Assembly: GCA_036557185.1 (NCBI GenBank)
Contig: DATBHZ010000126.1
Span: 1 to 47,648 of the forward strand
Direction of reading: 5' to 3'
Length of the DNA: 47,648 bases
From: DATBHZ01 sp036557185
Lineage (GTDB): Bacteria > Actinomycetota > Acidimicrobiia > IMCC26256 > JAENVU01
The notes under the pieces were generated by a model. It made no database searches. It saw nothing but the letters and a program-made list of their open reading frames with translations, and had not been told where the DNA came from. This document shows positions 1 through 8,523 of this stretch, piece by piece. A program made the position numbers and the translations under genes. The first letter of the stretch is position 1; the number at the start of each line of letters is the position of its first letter.

Positions 1-654
1 GTGCCGATCGTCTACGAGGTCGACCGCATCCGCGACGGCAAGAGCTTCACCACGCGCCGGGTCGTCGGGATCCAGCACGGCCGCGCGATCTTCAACCTCC
101 AGGTGTCCTTCCACGCCGACGAGCGCGGCCCGGATCACCAGGATCCGATGCCCGAGGTCGCTGCCCCCGAGGAGCTGCCCACGCTCGCGCAGACGATGGA
201 GCGGTTCCGGGACCGCTTCAGCCCCGAGCTGGCAGAGTGGCTCGTGCGCGAGCGCCCCATCGACCAGCGGCCGACCGAGCTGCCGAGCTGGCTCGAGCCA
301 GGGCCTCGAGCGCCCGACCAGGACGTGTGGATCCGCACCAACGGCGACCTGCCGGACGATCCGATGCTCCACGCCTGCATCGTCTGTTACGCGTCGGACC
401 TGACGATCCTCGACACGGCGATGCTGCCCCACGGCCACTCGTACCGCGAGGACGAGTTCATGATGGCCAGCCTCGACCATGCGATGTGGTTCCATCGCCC
501 GTTCCGCGCAGACGAGTGGCTGCTCTACCACCAGCACAGCCAGTCGGCGTATGCAGCGCGCGGGATCTCGCAGGGACTGATCTTCCAACGCGACGGCAAG
601 CTGGTGGTGACCGTCGTGCAAGAGGGCCTGATGCGACCGATGCACCGTTCATAG
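1..654 (+). CDS. tesB: Acyl-CoA thioesterase II (TesB-like), 5' end missing
   Basis: This is the C-terminal three quarters of a TesB-type thioesterase, which hydrolyses acyl-CoA to free fatty acid and CoA. The visible 217 residues begin within the first hot-dog fold, at a stretch like E. coli TesB from about residue 70 (PIVYEVDRIRDGKSF). The full protein is usually about 285 residues, so roughly 70 are outside the window and the GTG at base 1 is probably not the true start. The second hot-dog domain (about 105-215) keeps the SLDH aspartate (D159) and the VQEG glutamine (Q207) expected of the catalytic triad; the third position appears as serine in HSQSAYAARG. It is followed 10 nt later by an SDR gene, so the two are probably co-transcribed. 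Confidence 0.85.
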   Translation: MPIVYEVDRIRDGKSFTTRRVVGIQHGRAIFNLQVSFHADERGPDHQDPMPEVAAPEELPTLAQTMERFRDRFSPELAEWLVRERPIDQRPTELPSWLEPGPRAPDQDVWIRTNGDLPDDPMLHACIVCYASDLTILDTAMLPHGHSYREDEFMMASLDHAMWFHRPFRADEWLLYHQHSQSAYAARGISQGLIFQRDGKLVVTVVQEGLMRPMHRS

Positions 655-664
655 AGGAGTTGTC

Positions 665-1459
665 ATGAGAGTGCTCATCACGGGTTGTTCGACAGGGTTC
701 GGCCGCGGCACCGCGCGCGAGCTGACCGAGCGCGGCCACGAGGTCATCGCGACCGCCCGGCAGCCGAAGGCGATCGACGACCTCGACGTCGCGCAGAAGC
801 TCGCCCTCGACGTCAGCAGCGACGACTCGGTACGCGCCGCCTTCGCCGATGCCGGACGCGTCGACGCGCTCGTGAACAACGCGGGCATCGGGTTCACGGG
901 CCCGGTGGAGCGTCTTCCGATCGCGGAAGGACGCCGCCTGATGGAGACGAACCTCTTCGGGGCGTTGCGAACCATCCAGGCGGTGCTCCCCGGGATGCGC
1001 GAGCAGGGCAATGGCACGATCGTCAACGTGAGCTCGGTCGCCGGCCGCGTCGCGCCGCCGTTCGACGGGTTCTACTCGGCGACGAAGTTCGCGCTCGAGG
1101 GCCTGACCGAGGCGCTCAAGTACGAGGTCAACCACTTCGGCATCAAGGTCGCGCTGATCGAGCCCGGCTACTTCGAGACGGCCTTCGGCGACAACGCGGG
1201 CCGCGTCGGCCGGGACGAGGCGCCGTACGACCAGCTCGATCGCGAGTGGGAGGCCGCCTCGCAGGTGCTGCGCAGCTCCGACGAGAACCCGGACAGCCAT
1301 GCGGTCGCGCGGGCGATCGCCGACGTCATCGAGGCCGAGGACCCGCCGTTCCGCACGCCGGTGGGCAGCGACGCGGAGCTCGTCACGGGAGCACGGGCGT
1401 CGATGAGCGACGCAGAGTTCGAGCGCGCCATGCGATCCACGCTCGGCATCGAGTGGTAG
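665..1459 (+). CDS. SDR family oxidoreductase
   Basis: A classical short-chain dehydrogenase/reductase of 264 residues with a Rossmann fold using NAD(P)H. The cofactor motif TGCSTGFG is at 6-13, NNAG at 71-74, the catalytic serine in NVSS at 121-124, and the YSATK active site places Tyr137 and Lys141. Length and motif spacing are normal for the family. The substrate cannot be read from sequence. The ATG sits 10 nt after the thioesterase stop, preceded by GAGGAG (653-658). Its 3' end overlaps the next gene by 7 nt, suggesting a short operon with the thioesterase and the deacetylase. Confidence 0.93.
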   Translation: MRVLITGCSTGFGRGTARELTERGHEVIATARQPKAIDDLDVAQKLALDVSSDDSVRAAFADAGRVDALVNNAGIGFTGPVERLPIAEGRRLMETNLFGALRTIQAVLPGMREQGNGTIVNVSSVAGRVAPPFDGFYSATKFALEGLTEALKYEVNHFGIKVALIEPGYFETAFGDNAGRVGRDEAPYDQLDREWEAASQVLRSSDENPDSHAVARAIADVIEAEDPPFRTPVGSDAELVTGARASMSDAEFERAMRSTLGIEW

Positions 1460-2169
1460 GCGACCCCGAAGCCGTTCCCGAACGCGCGCTCGCGGTCTAC
1501 GGCCACCCCGACGACCCGGAGATCTCGGCCGGCGGCACGCTCGCCCGCTGGGCGGCGGCGGGGTGCGAGGTATGGCTGCTCGTCACGACGCGCGGCGACA
1601 AGGGCTCGAGCGACCCGGATGCCGACCTCGACGCGCTCGCGAGCCTCCGGATCGAGGAGACCGAGCGTTCCGTGGAGCTGCTCGGCCTCGCCGGGCACCG
1701 CCACCTCGAGCACGGGGACGGGACGCTTCCCGATGACGCGCAGCTTCGCGGCGAGATCTGTGCCGTCGTGCGCGAGCTGCGCCCGACCGCGGTCCTCTGC
1801 CCGGACCCGACCGCCGTGTTCTTCGGTGACGGGTACTTCAATCACCGCGACCATCGCGTCACGGGCTGGGCGACGCTCGACGCGATCGCTCCCGCAGCCG
1901 GCAACCCGCACTACTTCCCCGAGCAGCTCGCCGGCGGCCTGAGCGTCCACCACGTGTCGGAGGTCTACCTGTCGGGGACGTTGGAGCCGAACTGCTGGAT
2001 CGACGTCTCGGAGCAGCTGGAGCGCAAGATCGACGCGCTGTTCTGTCATGCGAGCCAGCTCGGCGAGACCGGCGAATGGTTCCGGCAGTTCCTGCGCGAG
2101 CGTGCCGAGGACGGCGGGCGCGCCGCCGGGGTGCGGTATGCAGAGGCGTTCCGGCGACTCACGTTCTGA
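1453..2169 (+). CDS. PIG-L family deacetylase
   Basis: A 238-residue zinc-dependent N-acetyl-sugar deacetylase of the PIG-L/LmbE family, which includes MshB (mycothiol synthesis), Mca and antibiotic-tailoring enzymes. The metal motif HPDDPEIS lies near the N terminus (about 16-23) and the second histidine motif FNHRDHR near 131-137. Start GTG at 1453 (VVGDPEAVPERA) overlaps the SDR stop by 7 nt. It is shorter than MshB (about 300 residues), so I do not assign it to mycothiol synthesis, although an MshC-like ligase is present at 43770. The specific substrate is unknown. Confidence 0.88.
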   Translation: MVGDPEAVPERALAVYGHPDDPEISAGGTLARWAAAGCEVWLLVTTRGDKGSSDPDADLDALASLRIEETERSVELLGLAGHRHLEHGDGTLPDDAQLRGEICAVVRELRPTAVLCPDPTAVFFGDGYFNHRDHRVTGWATLDAIAPAAGNPHYFPEQLAGGLSVHHVSEVYLSGTLEPNCWIDVSEQLERKIDALFCHASQLGETGEWFRQFLRERAEDGGRAAGVRYAEAFRRLTF

Positions 2170-2178
2170 CGCCGGCGG

Positions 2179-2427
2179 TCAGCTGCCCGGTCGCCGCCAC
2201 TCCGCCATCGCGCGCAGGACGAGGACCGCGACCACCCCGACGCCGCCCGCTGCCACCACGGCGCCGATGATCGCCCCGAAGAGCTTTGCGAGCGTGTCTC
2301 CCCCCGACGTGGTGACGAAGCCGTACCCGATCGCCCCGCCGAGGAGGCCGGCCACGACGACGCCCAGGTACGCGAGGGCGAACGCGCCCCGGGGCGGCCC
2401 CGGCCCGGTGTCGAACGACTCCCGCAT
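2179..2427 (-). CDS. Small two-helix membrane protein, unknown function
   Basis: An 82-residue protein read on the minus strand, convergent with the PIG-L gene. It begins MRESFDTGPGPPRG and has two hydrophobic segments, about residues 16-38 (ALAYLGVVVAGLLGGAIGYG) and 49-72 (LFGAIIGAVVAAGGVGVVAV), followed by a positively charged tail (WRRPGS). That is the composition of a real small membrane protein and not of a shadow frame. The chosen ATG at 2427 has GGGAG only 2 nt upstream. The frame stays open further upstream, but that part is arginine-rich and lacks protein character. I recognise no family. Confidence 0.6.
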   Translation of the reverse strand: MRESFDTGPGPPRGAFALAYLGVVVAGLLGGAIGYGFVTTSGGDTLAKLFGAIIGAVVAAGGVGVVAVLVLRAMAEWRRPGS

Positions 2428-2539
2428 ATCTCCCGCTCTCAGCCCTTCGGGCCGGGCCGCTCGGGCCACGCTCGTTGCTCGGCGGGGTACCCGCCTCGCG
2501 GCCACTCGCTCACGCACTGACCATGCCACACTGAGGTTC

Positions 2540-3103
2540 GTGGGGTCGCCACGGGACGTCGCCCGGCACGCATCGAAGGAGCGCGCCAAGCCGGCGCCGC
2601 GTCGCGAGTGGACGGTCGCGGGCGCCGTCGTCGAGCACGAGGGCGGGCTGCTGCTCGTCTGCAACCGCCGGCGCGACGGCTCATGCGACTGGAGCACGCC
2701 TGGCGGCGTGATCGACCCGACCGACGCAACCGTGATCGACGGGCTGGAACGCGAGGTGTTGGAGGAGACGGGGCTGCGTGTCTCGCAATGGGAGGGGCCC
2801 CTCTACCGCGTCACCGCCGTCGCGCTGGATCTCGGTTGGACCATGCACTGTGAGGTCCATCGCGCCGTGGCGTTCGAGGGTGAGCTGGCGGTCGACGACC
2901 CCGACGGCATCGTGATCGACGCCCAGTTCGTGGAGGCCGGCGACCTGGAGGCGCGTCTCTCGGGTTGCTTCCAATGGGTGCGCGAGCCGCTCACCTCGTG
3001 GCTCGGCGGGCGCTGGGCCGGTCCCGAAGCGCGGGGCTTCCACTACGAGGTGATGGGGACGACGCTCGGAACGCTCGAGGTCGTCAGGGCGACGAAGCCG
3101 TAG
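2540..3103 (+). CDS. NUDIX hydrolase
   Basis: A 187-residue NUDIX-domain protein. These enzymes cleave nucleoside diphosphates linked to another group. The NUDIX box runs from GGVIDPTDA to REVLEETGL at about 54-80. The first glutamate position is replaced by aspartate and there is one extra residue before REVLEETG. The catalytic REVLEE helix is intact. The proposed GTG start at 2540 lies 7 nt after CACACT (2527-2532), which could be the -10 of a leaderless transcript; no Shine-Dalgarno is visible. The frame is open for about 490 nt upstream but without protein-like content. It ends 11 nt before dinB. The substrate is unknown. Confidence 0.82.
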   Translation: MGSPRDVARHASKERAKPAPRREWTVAGAVVEHEGGLLLVCNRRRDGSCDWSTPGGVIDPTDATVIDGLEREVLEETGLRVSQWEGPLYRVTAVALDLGWTMHCEVHRAVAFEGELAVDDPDGIVIDAQFVEAGDLEARLSGCFQWVREPLTSWLGGRWAGPEARGFHYEVMGTTLGTLEVVRATKP

Positions 3104-3114
3104 CGGTCCGCGCA

Positions 3115-4389
3115 GTGGCACGCGGCGAGCCGTCCGTCCTCCACCTCGACCTCGACGCGTTCTTCGCCTCCGTCGAGCAGCTGGAGCATCCCGAGCACCG
3201 CGGTCGCCCCGTCGTCGTCGGAGGCCTGGGACCGCGGGGCGTGGTCGCGGCGGCCAGCTACGAGGCACGCGAGTTCGGCATCCACAGCGCGCTGCCGATG
3301 GCGATGGCGCGGCGGGCATGTCCGGACGCCGTGTTCCTCGGACCACGGTTCGACGCCTACGCGGCCAAGAGTCGGGAGGTCATGGCGGTCCTGCGTGCGG
3401 TGACACCGCTCGTCGAGCCCCTCTCGCTCGACGAGGCGTTCCTCGACGTGGCCGGGGCGCGGCGGTCGCACGGAACCGGGCCGGAGATCGGCGCGCGTCT
3501 GCGCGCGGAGATCCGCTCCTCGACGGGGCTCACCGCATCGGTGGGCGCCGCGACCACGAAGCTGGTCGCGAAGATCGCCAGCGATCTCGCCAAGCCCGAC
3601 GGCATGCTGGTGGTGGAGCCGGGCACCGAGCTCGAGCTCCTGCACCCTCTCCCCGTGCGCCGGCTGTGGGGCGTCGGCCCGGTGACGCAACGGCGACTGG
3701 GTGATCTCCGGGTGCGCACGGTCGGCGACCTCGCGCAGATCGACGAGGGAGTGCTGGTGCGCACCCTGGGCCGCAGCGTCGGTGCCCAGCTCCACGCGCT
3801 CGCCTGGAACCTCGACGATCGAGCGGTGGAGCCGGAGCGCGAGACCAAGTCGATCGGGCACGAGGAGACCTTCGCGACCGACCGCACGGATCGCGCCGGA
3901 CTCGAGCGTGATGTCGGGCGGATGGCCGACGCGGTGTCGCAGCGCGTCCGCGCGGCGGGAGTGCTCGGGCGCACCGTGCAGGTCAAGCTCCGCTACCACG
4001 ACTTCACGACCATCACGCGTGCGCGGACCTTGCGCGAGCCCACTGACCTCGCTGCCGACTTCGAGCGGGTCGCGAGGTCCCTCTTCGCCGAGATCGAGCT
4101 CGGTGAAGGGATCCGGCTGCTGGGGATCAGCGTGTCACAGCTGCATCCGCGGGAAGGCGTGCAGGAGCAGCTCCCGTTCGGGGACACAGCGGAGAGCGGC
4201 ACCGCCGTGCACGCGTCCCCCGGTCGACGTGCGCTCGAGCACGCGGTGCATCGGGTGCGCGACCGGTTCGGCGAGGACGCGGTCGGGAGAGCGTCCGCGA
4301 CACATGCCGGCAGGCTCCGCACGGGCCGCCGCGGATCCCTGTGGGGCCCCGATGACGAGCCCGGCGGGGAAGGCGGCCGGCCGTCGTGA
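3115..4389 (+). CDS. dinB: DNA polymerase IV (Y-family)
   Basis: A 424-residue Y-family translesion polymerase. The palm metal ligands are in LDLDAFFASVE (D12, D14) and SLDEAFLD (D106, E107). YEAREFGI carries the finger-domain residues, and a helix-hairpin-helix follows (LWGVGPVTQRRLGDL). The little-finger domain occupies about 240-345. QEQLPFG at 350-356 matches a beta-clamp-binding motif, so the protein should be able to bind the sliding clamp. A basic, low-complexity tail of about 70 residues follows it. GTG at 3115 is chosen because the conserved N terminus (PSVLHLDLDAFF) begins directly after it. The stop overlaps the next start by 4 nt (GTGA). Confidence 0.95.
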   Translation: MARGEPSVLHLDLDAFFASVEQLEHPEHRGRPVVVGGLGPRGVVAAASYEAREFGIHSALPMAMARRACPDAVFLGPRFDAYAAKSREVMAVLRAVTPLVEPLSLDEAFLDVAGARRSHGTGPEIGARLRAEIRSSTGLTASVGAATTKLVAKIASDLAKPDGMLVVEPGTELELLHPLPVRRLWGVGPVTQRRLGDLRVRTVGDLAQIDEGVLVRTLGRSVGAQLHALAWNLDDRAVEPERETKSIGHEETFATDRTDRAGLERDVGRMADAVSQRVRAAGVLGRTVQVKLRYHDFTTITRARTLREPTDLAADFERVARSLFAEIELGEGIRLLGISVSQLHPREGVQEQLPFGDTAESGTAVHASPGRRALEHAVHRVRDRFGEDAVGRASATHAGRLRTGRRGSLWGPDDEPGGEGGRPS

Positions 4390-5423
4390 ACCGCATCGCG
4401 TTGATCGGCTGCGGGCACATCGGGACGGTGCACTCGTACGCCCTCGGTCAGCTGAGTCGCGCAGGACTGATCGACGCGTGCGTCGCGACCACCTTCGACA
4501 CCGACCTGTCGCGCGCCGAAGAAGTTGCACGACACCACCGCGCAGCAGTCGCCGGGTCTCTCGAAGAGGCGCTCGAAGGGGCCGACGTCGCGTGGATCTG
4601 CACGTGGACCTCGGAGCATCTTCGTGCCGTGCGTGCTGCGTGCGACCGCGGGATGGCCACGTTCTGCGAGAAGCCGCTCGCGCCGACGCTCGACGACTGC
4701 CGGCTGATCGCCGCCGCCCTCGAGCAGGTGCCGCACCAGGTCGGGCTCGTGCTCCGTCACGCTCCGGTGTTCCGCAACGCGGCGAAGCTGATCGGGTCGG
4801 GACGCTTCGGCAAGCCGCTCGCGCTCACACTGCGCAACGACCAGTACTTCCCGATCCAGGGCGTGTACGGCTCGACCTGGCGCAGCGACGTGCAGCTCGC
4901 CGGCGGGGGCACGCTGATCGAGCACTCGATCCACGACGTCGACCTCATCAGCTGGTTGCTCGGCCCGCCCGACCGCCTGAGTGCGAGCACGTCGTCGATG
5001 TTCGGCTTCGAGGGCATCGAGGACAGCGCGACGGTCGTGTTCGAGCACGCGAGCGGTGTGATCGCAACGCTCGTCAGCATCTGGCATCGCGTCATGAGCC
5101 GTCCGTCCACGCGGCGGCTCGAGATCTTCTTCGAGGAAGCGTTCGCGTGGACCGAGGACGACTACCTCGGCCCGTTGCACGTGCAAACGAGCGACGGGCT
5201 GGAGGAGATCGCGGGCGCGGCACCCCCGTGGACCGACCGGCTGGGCGTGCCCGAGGTGTACGCCAAGCCCCTCGCGCAGTACTGCGAGCCGAGCAAGGAG
5301 TTCCTGGACAAGCTTGCGACCAGCGGCGATTCGGCACGAGGTGAGCCCGACGTGAGGACCGCGCTCGCAGCTCACGAGCTGGTCGACGCCGCCTACCGAT
5401 CGGCCGCCCGGGGCGTGCGTTGA
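4386..5423 (+). CDS. Gfo/Idh/MocA family oxidoreductase
   Basis: A 345-residue NAD(P)-dependent oxidoreductase. The Rossmann motif ALIGCGHIG is at the N terminus, the family signature CEKPLAPT is near residue 94, and the dimerising C-terminal half carries GGGTLIEHSIHDVDL with the substrate-site histidine. Members act on sugars, inositols or related polyols; the substrate is not readable here. Translation is coupled to dinB by a GTGA overlap. Coupling a sugar-type dehydrogenase to a lesion-bypass polymerase is odd, and I infer shared transcription only, not shared function. Confidence 0.9.
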   Translation: MNRIALIGCGHIGTVHSYALGQLSRAGLIDACVATTFDTDLSRAEEVARHHRAAVAGSLEEALEGADVAWICTWTSEHLRAVRAACDRGMATFCEKPLAPTLDDCRLIAAALEQVPHQVGLVLRHAPVFRNAAKLIGSGRFGKPLALTLRNDQYFPIQGVYGSTWRSDVQLAGGGTLIEHSIHDVDLISWLLGPPDRLSASTSSMFGFEGIEDSATVVFEHASGVIATLVSIWHRVMSRPSTRRLEIFFEEAFAWTEDDYLGPLHVQTSDGLEEIAGAAPPWTDRLGVPEVYAKPLAQYCEPSKEFLDKLATSGDSARGEPDVRTALAAHELVDAAYRSAARGVR

Positions 5424-5427
5424 GGGG

Positions 5428-5453
5428 CCTCTTCGCGTGCGCGAAGATGAGGG
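5428..5453. other. Short stem-loop between two genes
   Basis: CTTCGC (5431-5436) and GCGAAG (5441-5446) are perfect inverted repeats with a GTGC loop. CCT at 5428 and AGG further out could extend the stem across a bulge. It lies between the Gfo/Idh stop and the DUF3040 start. There is no T-tract, so it could be a weak terminator or an mRNA-processing structure; this is tentative. Confidence 0.3.
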
Positions 5454-5456
5454 GCG

Positions 5457-5837
5457 ATGCCGCTTTCCGAGGACGAGCAGCGAATTCTCTCCGAGATCGA
5501 GGCCAATCTCAGTGAGACTGACCCCGCTCTCGTGCAGCACGTCTCCGAGACGACGATCTACCGGCACGCTTCACGATCTATCAAGTGGGCGGCGGTCGGC
5601 TTCCTGGCCGGTCTGATCCTGCTCCTCTTCACGTTCCAGGCCTCGTTGTTGCTCGGAGCCGTCGGCTTCCTCGTCATGCTCGGATGCGCTCTTGTCATCG
5701 AGAGCAACGTGCGCAAGCTCGGCAAAGCAGGCATGCAGAGCCTGACCAGCTCGCTGCACGGCGGGAGCATCAGCAGCTTCGTCGGCAGCACGACACGACG
5801 GTGGCGTGAACGCTGGCGTCGTGACGACCAGAGCTGA
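5457..5837 (+). CDS. DUF3040 small membrane protein
   Basis: A 126-residue protein with the DUF3040 signature MPLSEDEQRILSEIE at the N terminus, typical of actinobacterial proteins often found near dinB and the mraZ region. Two membrane segments are visible, about 43-62 (AAVGFLAGLILLLFTF) and 64-82 (SLLLGAVGFLVMLGCALVI). A cytoplasmic basic tail (TTRRWRERWRR) follows. Function is not established. The ATG has GAGGGG 2 nt upstream. Its 3' end overlaps the next gene. Confidence 0.85.
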   Translation: MPLSEDEQRILSEIEANLSETDPALVQHVSETTIYRHASRSIKWAAVGFLAGLILLLFTFQASLLLGAVGFLVMLGCALVIESNVRKLGKAGMQSLTSSLHGGSISSFVGSTTRRWRERWRRDDQS

Positions 5838-6330
5838 CTTGCCGTACTCGGCGCTCCAGGCAGCGCGCCTCGCCGGCTGTACCGCCACCCAGCTCGACTA
5901 CTGGGAGCGGATCGGGCTGGTCGCGCCGGCCGACGGTGCGTACTCCTTCCGGGACCTCGTCGCCCTCCGCATGATCGCCTCGCTGCTCGATGCGGGCCTG
6001 GCGCCCGCCCGGGCGCGCAAGGCGGTGCGGGCCCTGCTCGACGCGGGCGAAGACATCGCGGGACTCAGGATCGTCACCGACGGCGACCGCGTGTGGGCCT
6101 GCAGGGACGACGGCCAGATCCTCGACGCGCTCGAGCGCGGGCAGCTGGCCCTGTTCGTGTCCGTCGACGCGTTCGAGGCGGAGGTTCGCGCCGAGGTGCG
6201 CGCGTTCGACGACGACAAGCGACGCTTCGTCGACCAGTTCGCGCCCGGCGCCTCACCGAGGAGCAGCGGCTCCTCAGACTCGAACCGTCTCGCGCCGGCC
6301 GACGCGCTCGCCGAGCGTCACCGGCCGTAG
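5821..6330 (+). CDS. MerR-like helix-turn-helix regulator
   Basis: About 169 residues. The N-terminal third is a MerR-type winged helix-turn-helix (LPYSALQAARLAGCTATQLDYWERIGLVAP...YSFRDLVALRMI). The rest is predicted helical with an acidic patch, without the cysteines expected of a metal-sensing MerR, so the effector is unknown. Two in-frame GTG starts are possible: 5806 (32 nt overlap with DUF3040) and 5821 (17 nt overlap); the second is chosen because little of the fold precedes it. The 3' end overlaps the convergent transglutaminase gene by 57 nt. It might regulate the neighbouring DUF3040 gene; that is inference. Confidence 0.75.
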   Translation: MTTRADLPYSALQAARLAGCTATQLDYWERIGLVAPADGAYSFRDLVALRMIASLLDAGLAPARARKAVRALLDAGEDIAGLRIVTDGDRVWACRDDGQILDALERGQLALFVSVDAFEAEVRAEVRAFDDDKRRFVDQFAPGASPRSSGSSDSNRLAPADALAERHRP

Positions 6331-8523
6331 CGCGCGGCGGGCACGTTCGCCCGCACTGGTGTCGCGCGCCAAGCCTGCACGCACCTCGTCTGCGGCCTGC
6401 CACGAGCGCGCAACGTCGTCCTCGTCGATGTCTCGACCGGACCAAACCGCCCGCGTGTAGAGCGCGGCGAGCTCGTCGACCGGATCATTGACCGAAGGGA
6501 GCACGAGCCGCGTCCGGTAGGAGGCCGCTTGCTCGTACGGCGTGAGTGAGCTGCGCGGCGGGAGGCCGGCCTCGGCCAGGCGCTCGAGCGCGTCCTGCCA
6601 TGCTCCCGCGATCGAGCGCGCGTGTGTCGTCGCCCGTCGACGTCGCTTGGTCCGCCGGCGGCGCTTGTGGAGCAGCACGCGCGCGCCCCACACGAGGGCC
6701 GCGAGCACCGCGAGCAGCGGTATGGCTGCGAGCACGAGCCAGCGCTTGTCGAAGCTGCTTCCCGATGTCGCGAACGCTCCGGCCTGCACGTTCGCCTTGC
6801 CGGCGGGCGACGTCGGGAACGTCACGCTCGGAGTCGTGGTCGGGAGCGACGGGGCGAGCGTGGTCGTCGGGGTCGCGGACGAGCGCGTCGACCCGGCGGT
6901 CGCACCCGCCAGCGGGTCCGTCTCGCCAGGCTGCGTGCCTGCCGGGGTCGGCTCGAAAGCGCGCCAGCCGAGCCCGGCGAGCCAGACCTCCGGCCACGCG
7001 TGCGCGTCGCGGGCGCGCACTGTGAAGGTCCCACCGTCGAGCTGACCGGGCCCGAAGCCGACGGCGACGCGGGCCGGAAGTCCGAGGGAGCGGGCCATCG
7101 CGGCGTACGCGCCTGCAAACTGCTCGCAGAACCCGCGCTTGATGCGCAGGAAGCTCACGATCTCGTCGGTGCCGCTGCCGCGCGGGACGTTGAGGTCGTA
7201 GACGAAGGAGCCGCCGGTGAAATAGCGCTCGAGAGCCTTGGCCTTCCCGTAGGGCGTCGTCGCGCCCGCGGTGACGCGCCGAGCCGCGGCGCGGACGCTG
7301 TCCGGGAACCCGGGCGGCAGGTCGGTGTCGCTCTCGTACTGGTGTGGCAGCGGCGCGGCGGTACCCGCGATCTGCGTCGGCGTCAGCGGCTGCGGCACTC
7401 GCGAATCGACCTGATAGTCCGTGTGCAGGATCCCGTTCGGGGAGACGAGGGTGCGCGATGCGTCGACGACCCTGGTGCCGTTCGCGTCGGTCGCGGTCGG
7501 CTCGTATGCCGCGGGGAGCCACTGCCCGTCGAGCGCGTCGATGGTGAACCGCTCGCGGATCGTCCCGGGTCGCGGCCGGCGGGGGAGCTCGGAGGTGACC
7601 GCGCTGGCCTCGCTCTCGATGCCCCAGATGTTGCCGTCGAAGTGGTCGAGACCCGCGAGCCGCCAGTAGAGCCGGCGTTGGGCCTTGACGTGGAAGAGGA
7701 CGTCGTCGCGATTTGCGCCGGTCAGGCGATCCCGGATGTCGACGATCGGGCTCTCGGCCTGGATGCTCGTCGGACCCGAAACGCTGTGGCCTCCGATGTG
7801 CCGGTAGTCGAGAACGGGCGCCGCGTTGGCGCCCGGGAGGAGCGGTCCGAGCACGACCCCCAGCAGCACGGCGCCGCCACCGAGCGCCGCGGCGGCGTTC
7901 ACGATGCCCGCGCTCGACCCGACGCGCCGCCCTGTGCACCAGGTGCGGCGGCGCTCAACCTCTGCCTGCTGGAACAGCACGAGATAGGCGAGCACGGCTA
8001 CGACGTACGCGACGGTCGTCACGAACCGGAGATCGGAGGTGCCGAGCGTTGCCGCGACCACGAACAAGAGGAGGGACGGCACGATCGCGCCGAGCCCGAG
8101 ACGCCGCGCGAAAGCGAGCTGGTCTGCCAGGAGCGCGACGGCACCGACCGCGGTGACGCACAGGAGCTGGACCCCGCTCGTCGGCTCGACCGGTGCGTGG
8201 CCGTCCCGGAACACCGACCATCCGTCGCCGAGAAGGTGCCAGAGATCGCGTGTCGAGGCGAAGCTGGGCGCCAGCAGCGTGGTGTGCTCGGAGGCGTAGG
8301 CGATCGTCGCGAAGACGAACAGCGCCGCCACCGTCGCGATCAGGATCAGCGCGTTCCGCCAGCGCCGCCTGCCGAGCGCGCCGATCGCGTGCGGGATCGC
8401 GGCGGCGACGATGACCGGCAGCGCGAAGGAGCCGTTCGCGAACACGCGGCTGAACGTGAGGCCCGCCGTCACCGATACCGCGGCGAGCCCGGCCGCCGGG
8501 AACCAGGTGCCGCGATCGGTCAC
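6274..8523 (-). CDS. TgpA-like membrane transglutaminase-family protein
   Basis: A 749-residue membrane protein with seven hydrophobic segments in the first 230 residues, a periplasmic or external transglutaminase-like domain (about 390-530), a Thr/Pro/Ser-rich linker, an eighth membrane helix and a basic DUF4129-like tail. The catalytic residues are Cys466 (KRGFCEQFAGAYAAMARSLG) and His508 (ARDAHAWPEVW). The third position is glutamate in FEPTP, where aspartate is common. These proteins may act as peptidases or crosslinkers at the cell surface; the substrate is unknown. The start GTG at 8523 forms a GTGA overlap with the DUF58 stop. The open frame extends 26 codons further upstream inside DUF58, which I do not count. 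Confidence 0.9.
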   Translation of the reverse strand: MTDRGTWFPAAGLAAVSVTAGLTFSRVFANGSFALPVIVAAAIPHAIGALGRRRWRNALILIATVAALFVFATIAYASEHTTLLAPSFASTRDLWHLLGDGWSVFRDGHAPVEPTSGVQLLCVTAVGAVALLADQLAFARRLGLGAIVPSLLLFVVAATLGTSDLRFVTTVAYVVAVLAYLVLFQQAEVERRRTWCTGRRVGSSAGIVNAAAALGGGAVLLGVVLGPLLPGANAAPVLDYRHIGGHSVSGPTSIQAESPIVDIRDRLTGANRDDVLFHVKAQRRLYWRLAGLDHFDGNIWGIESEASAVTSELPRRPRPGTIRERFTIDALDGQWLPAAYEPTATDANGTRVVDASRTLVSPNGILHTDYQVDSRVPQPLTPTQIAGTAAPLPHQYESDTDLPPGFPDSVRAAARRVTAGATTPYGKAKALERYFTGGSFVYDLNVPRGSGTDEIVSFLRIKRGFCEQFAGAYAAMARSLGLPARVAVGFGPGQLDGGTFTVRARDAHAWPEVWLAGLGWRAFEPTPAGTQPGETDPLAGATAGSTRSSATPTTTLAPSLPTTTPSVTFPTSPAGKANVQAGAFATSGSSFDKRWLVLAAIPLLAVLAALVWGARVLLHKRRRRTKRRRRATTHARSIAGAWQDALERLAEAGLPPRSSLTPYEQAASYRTRLVLPSVNDPVDELAALYTRAVWSGRDIDEDDVARSWQAADEVRAGLARDTSAGERARRALRPVTLGERVGRRETVRV

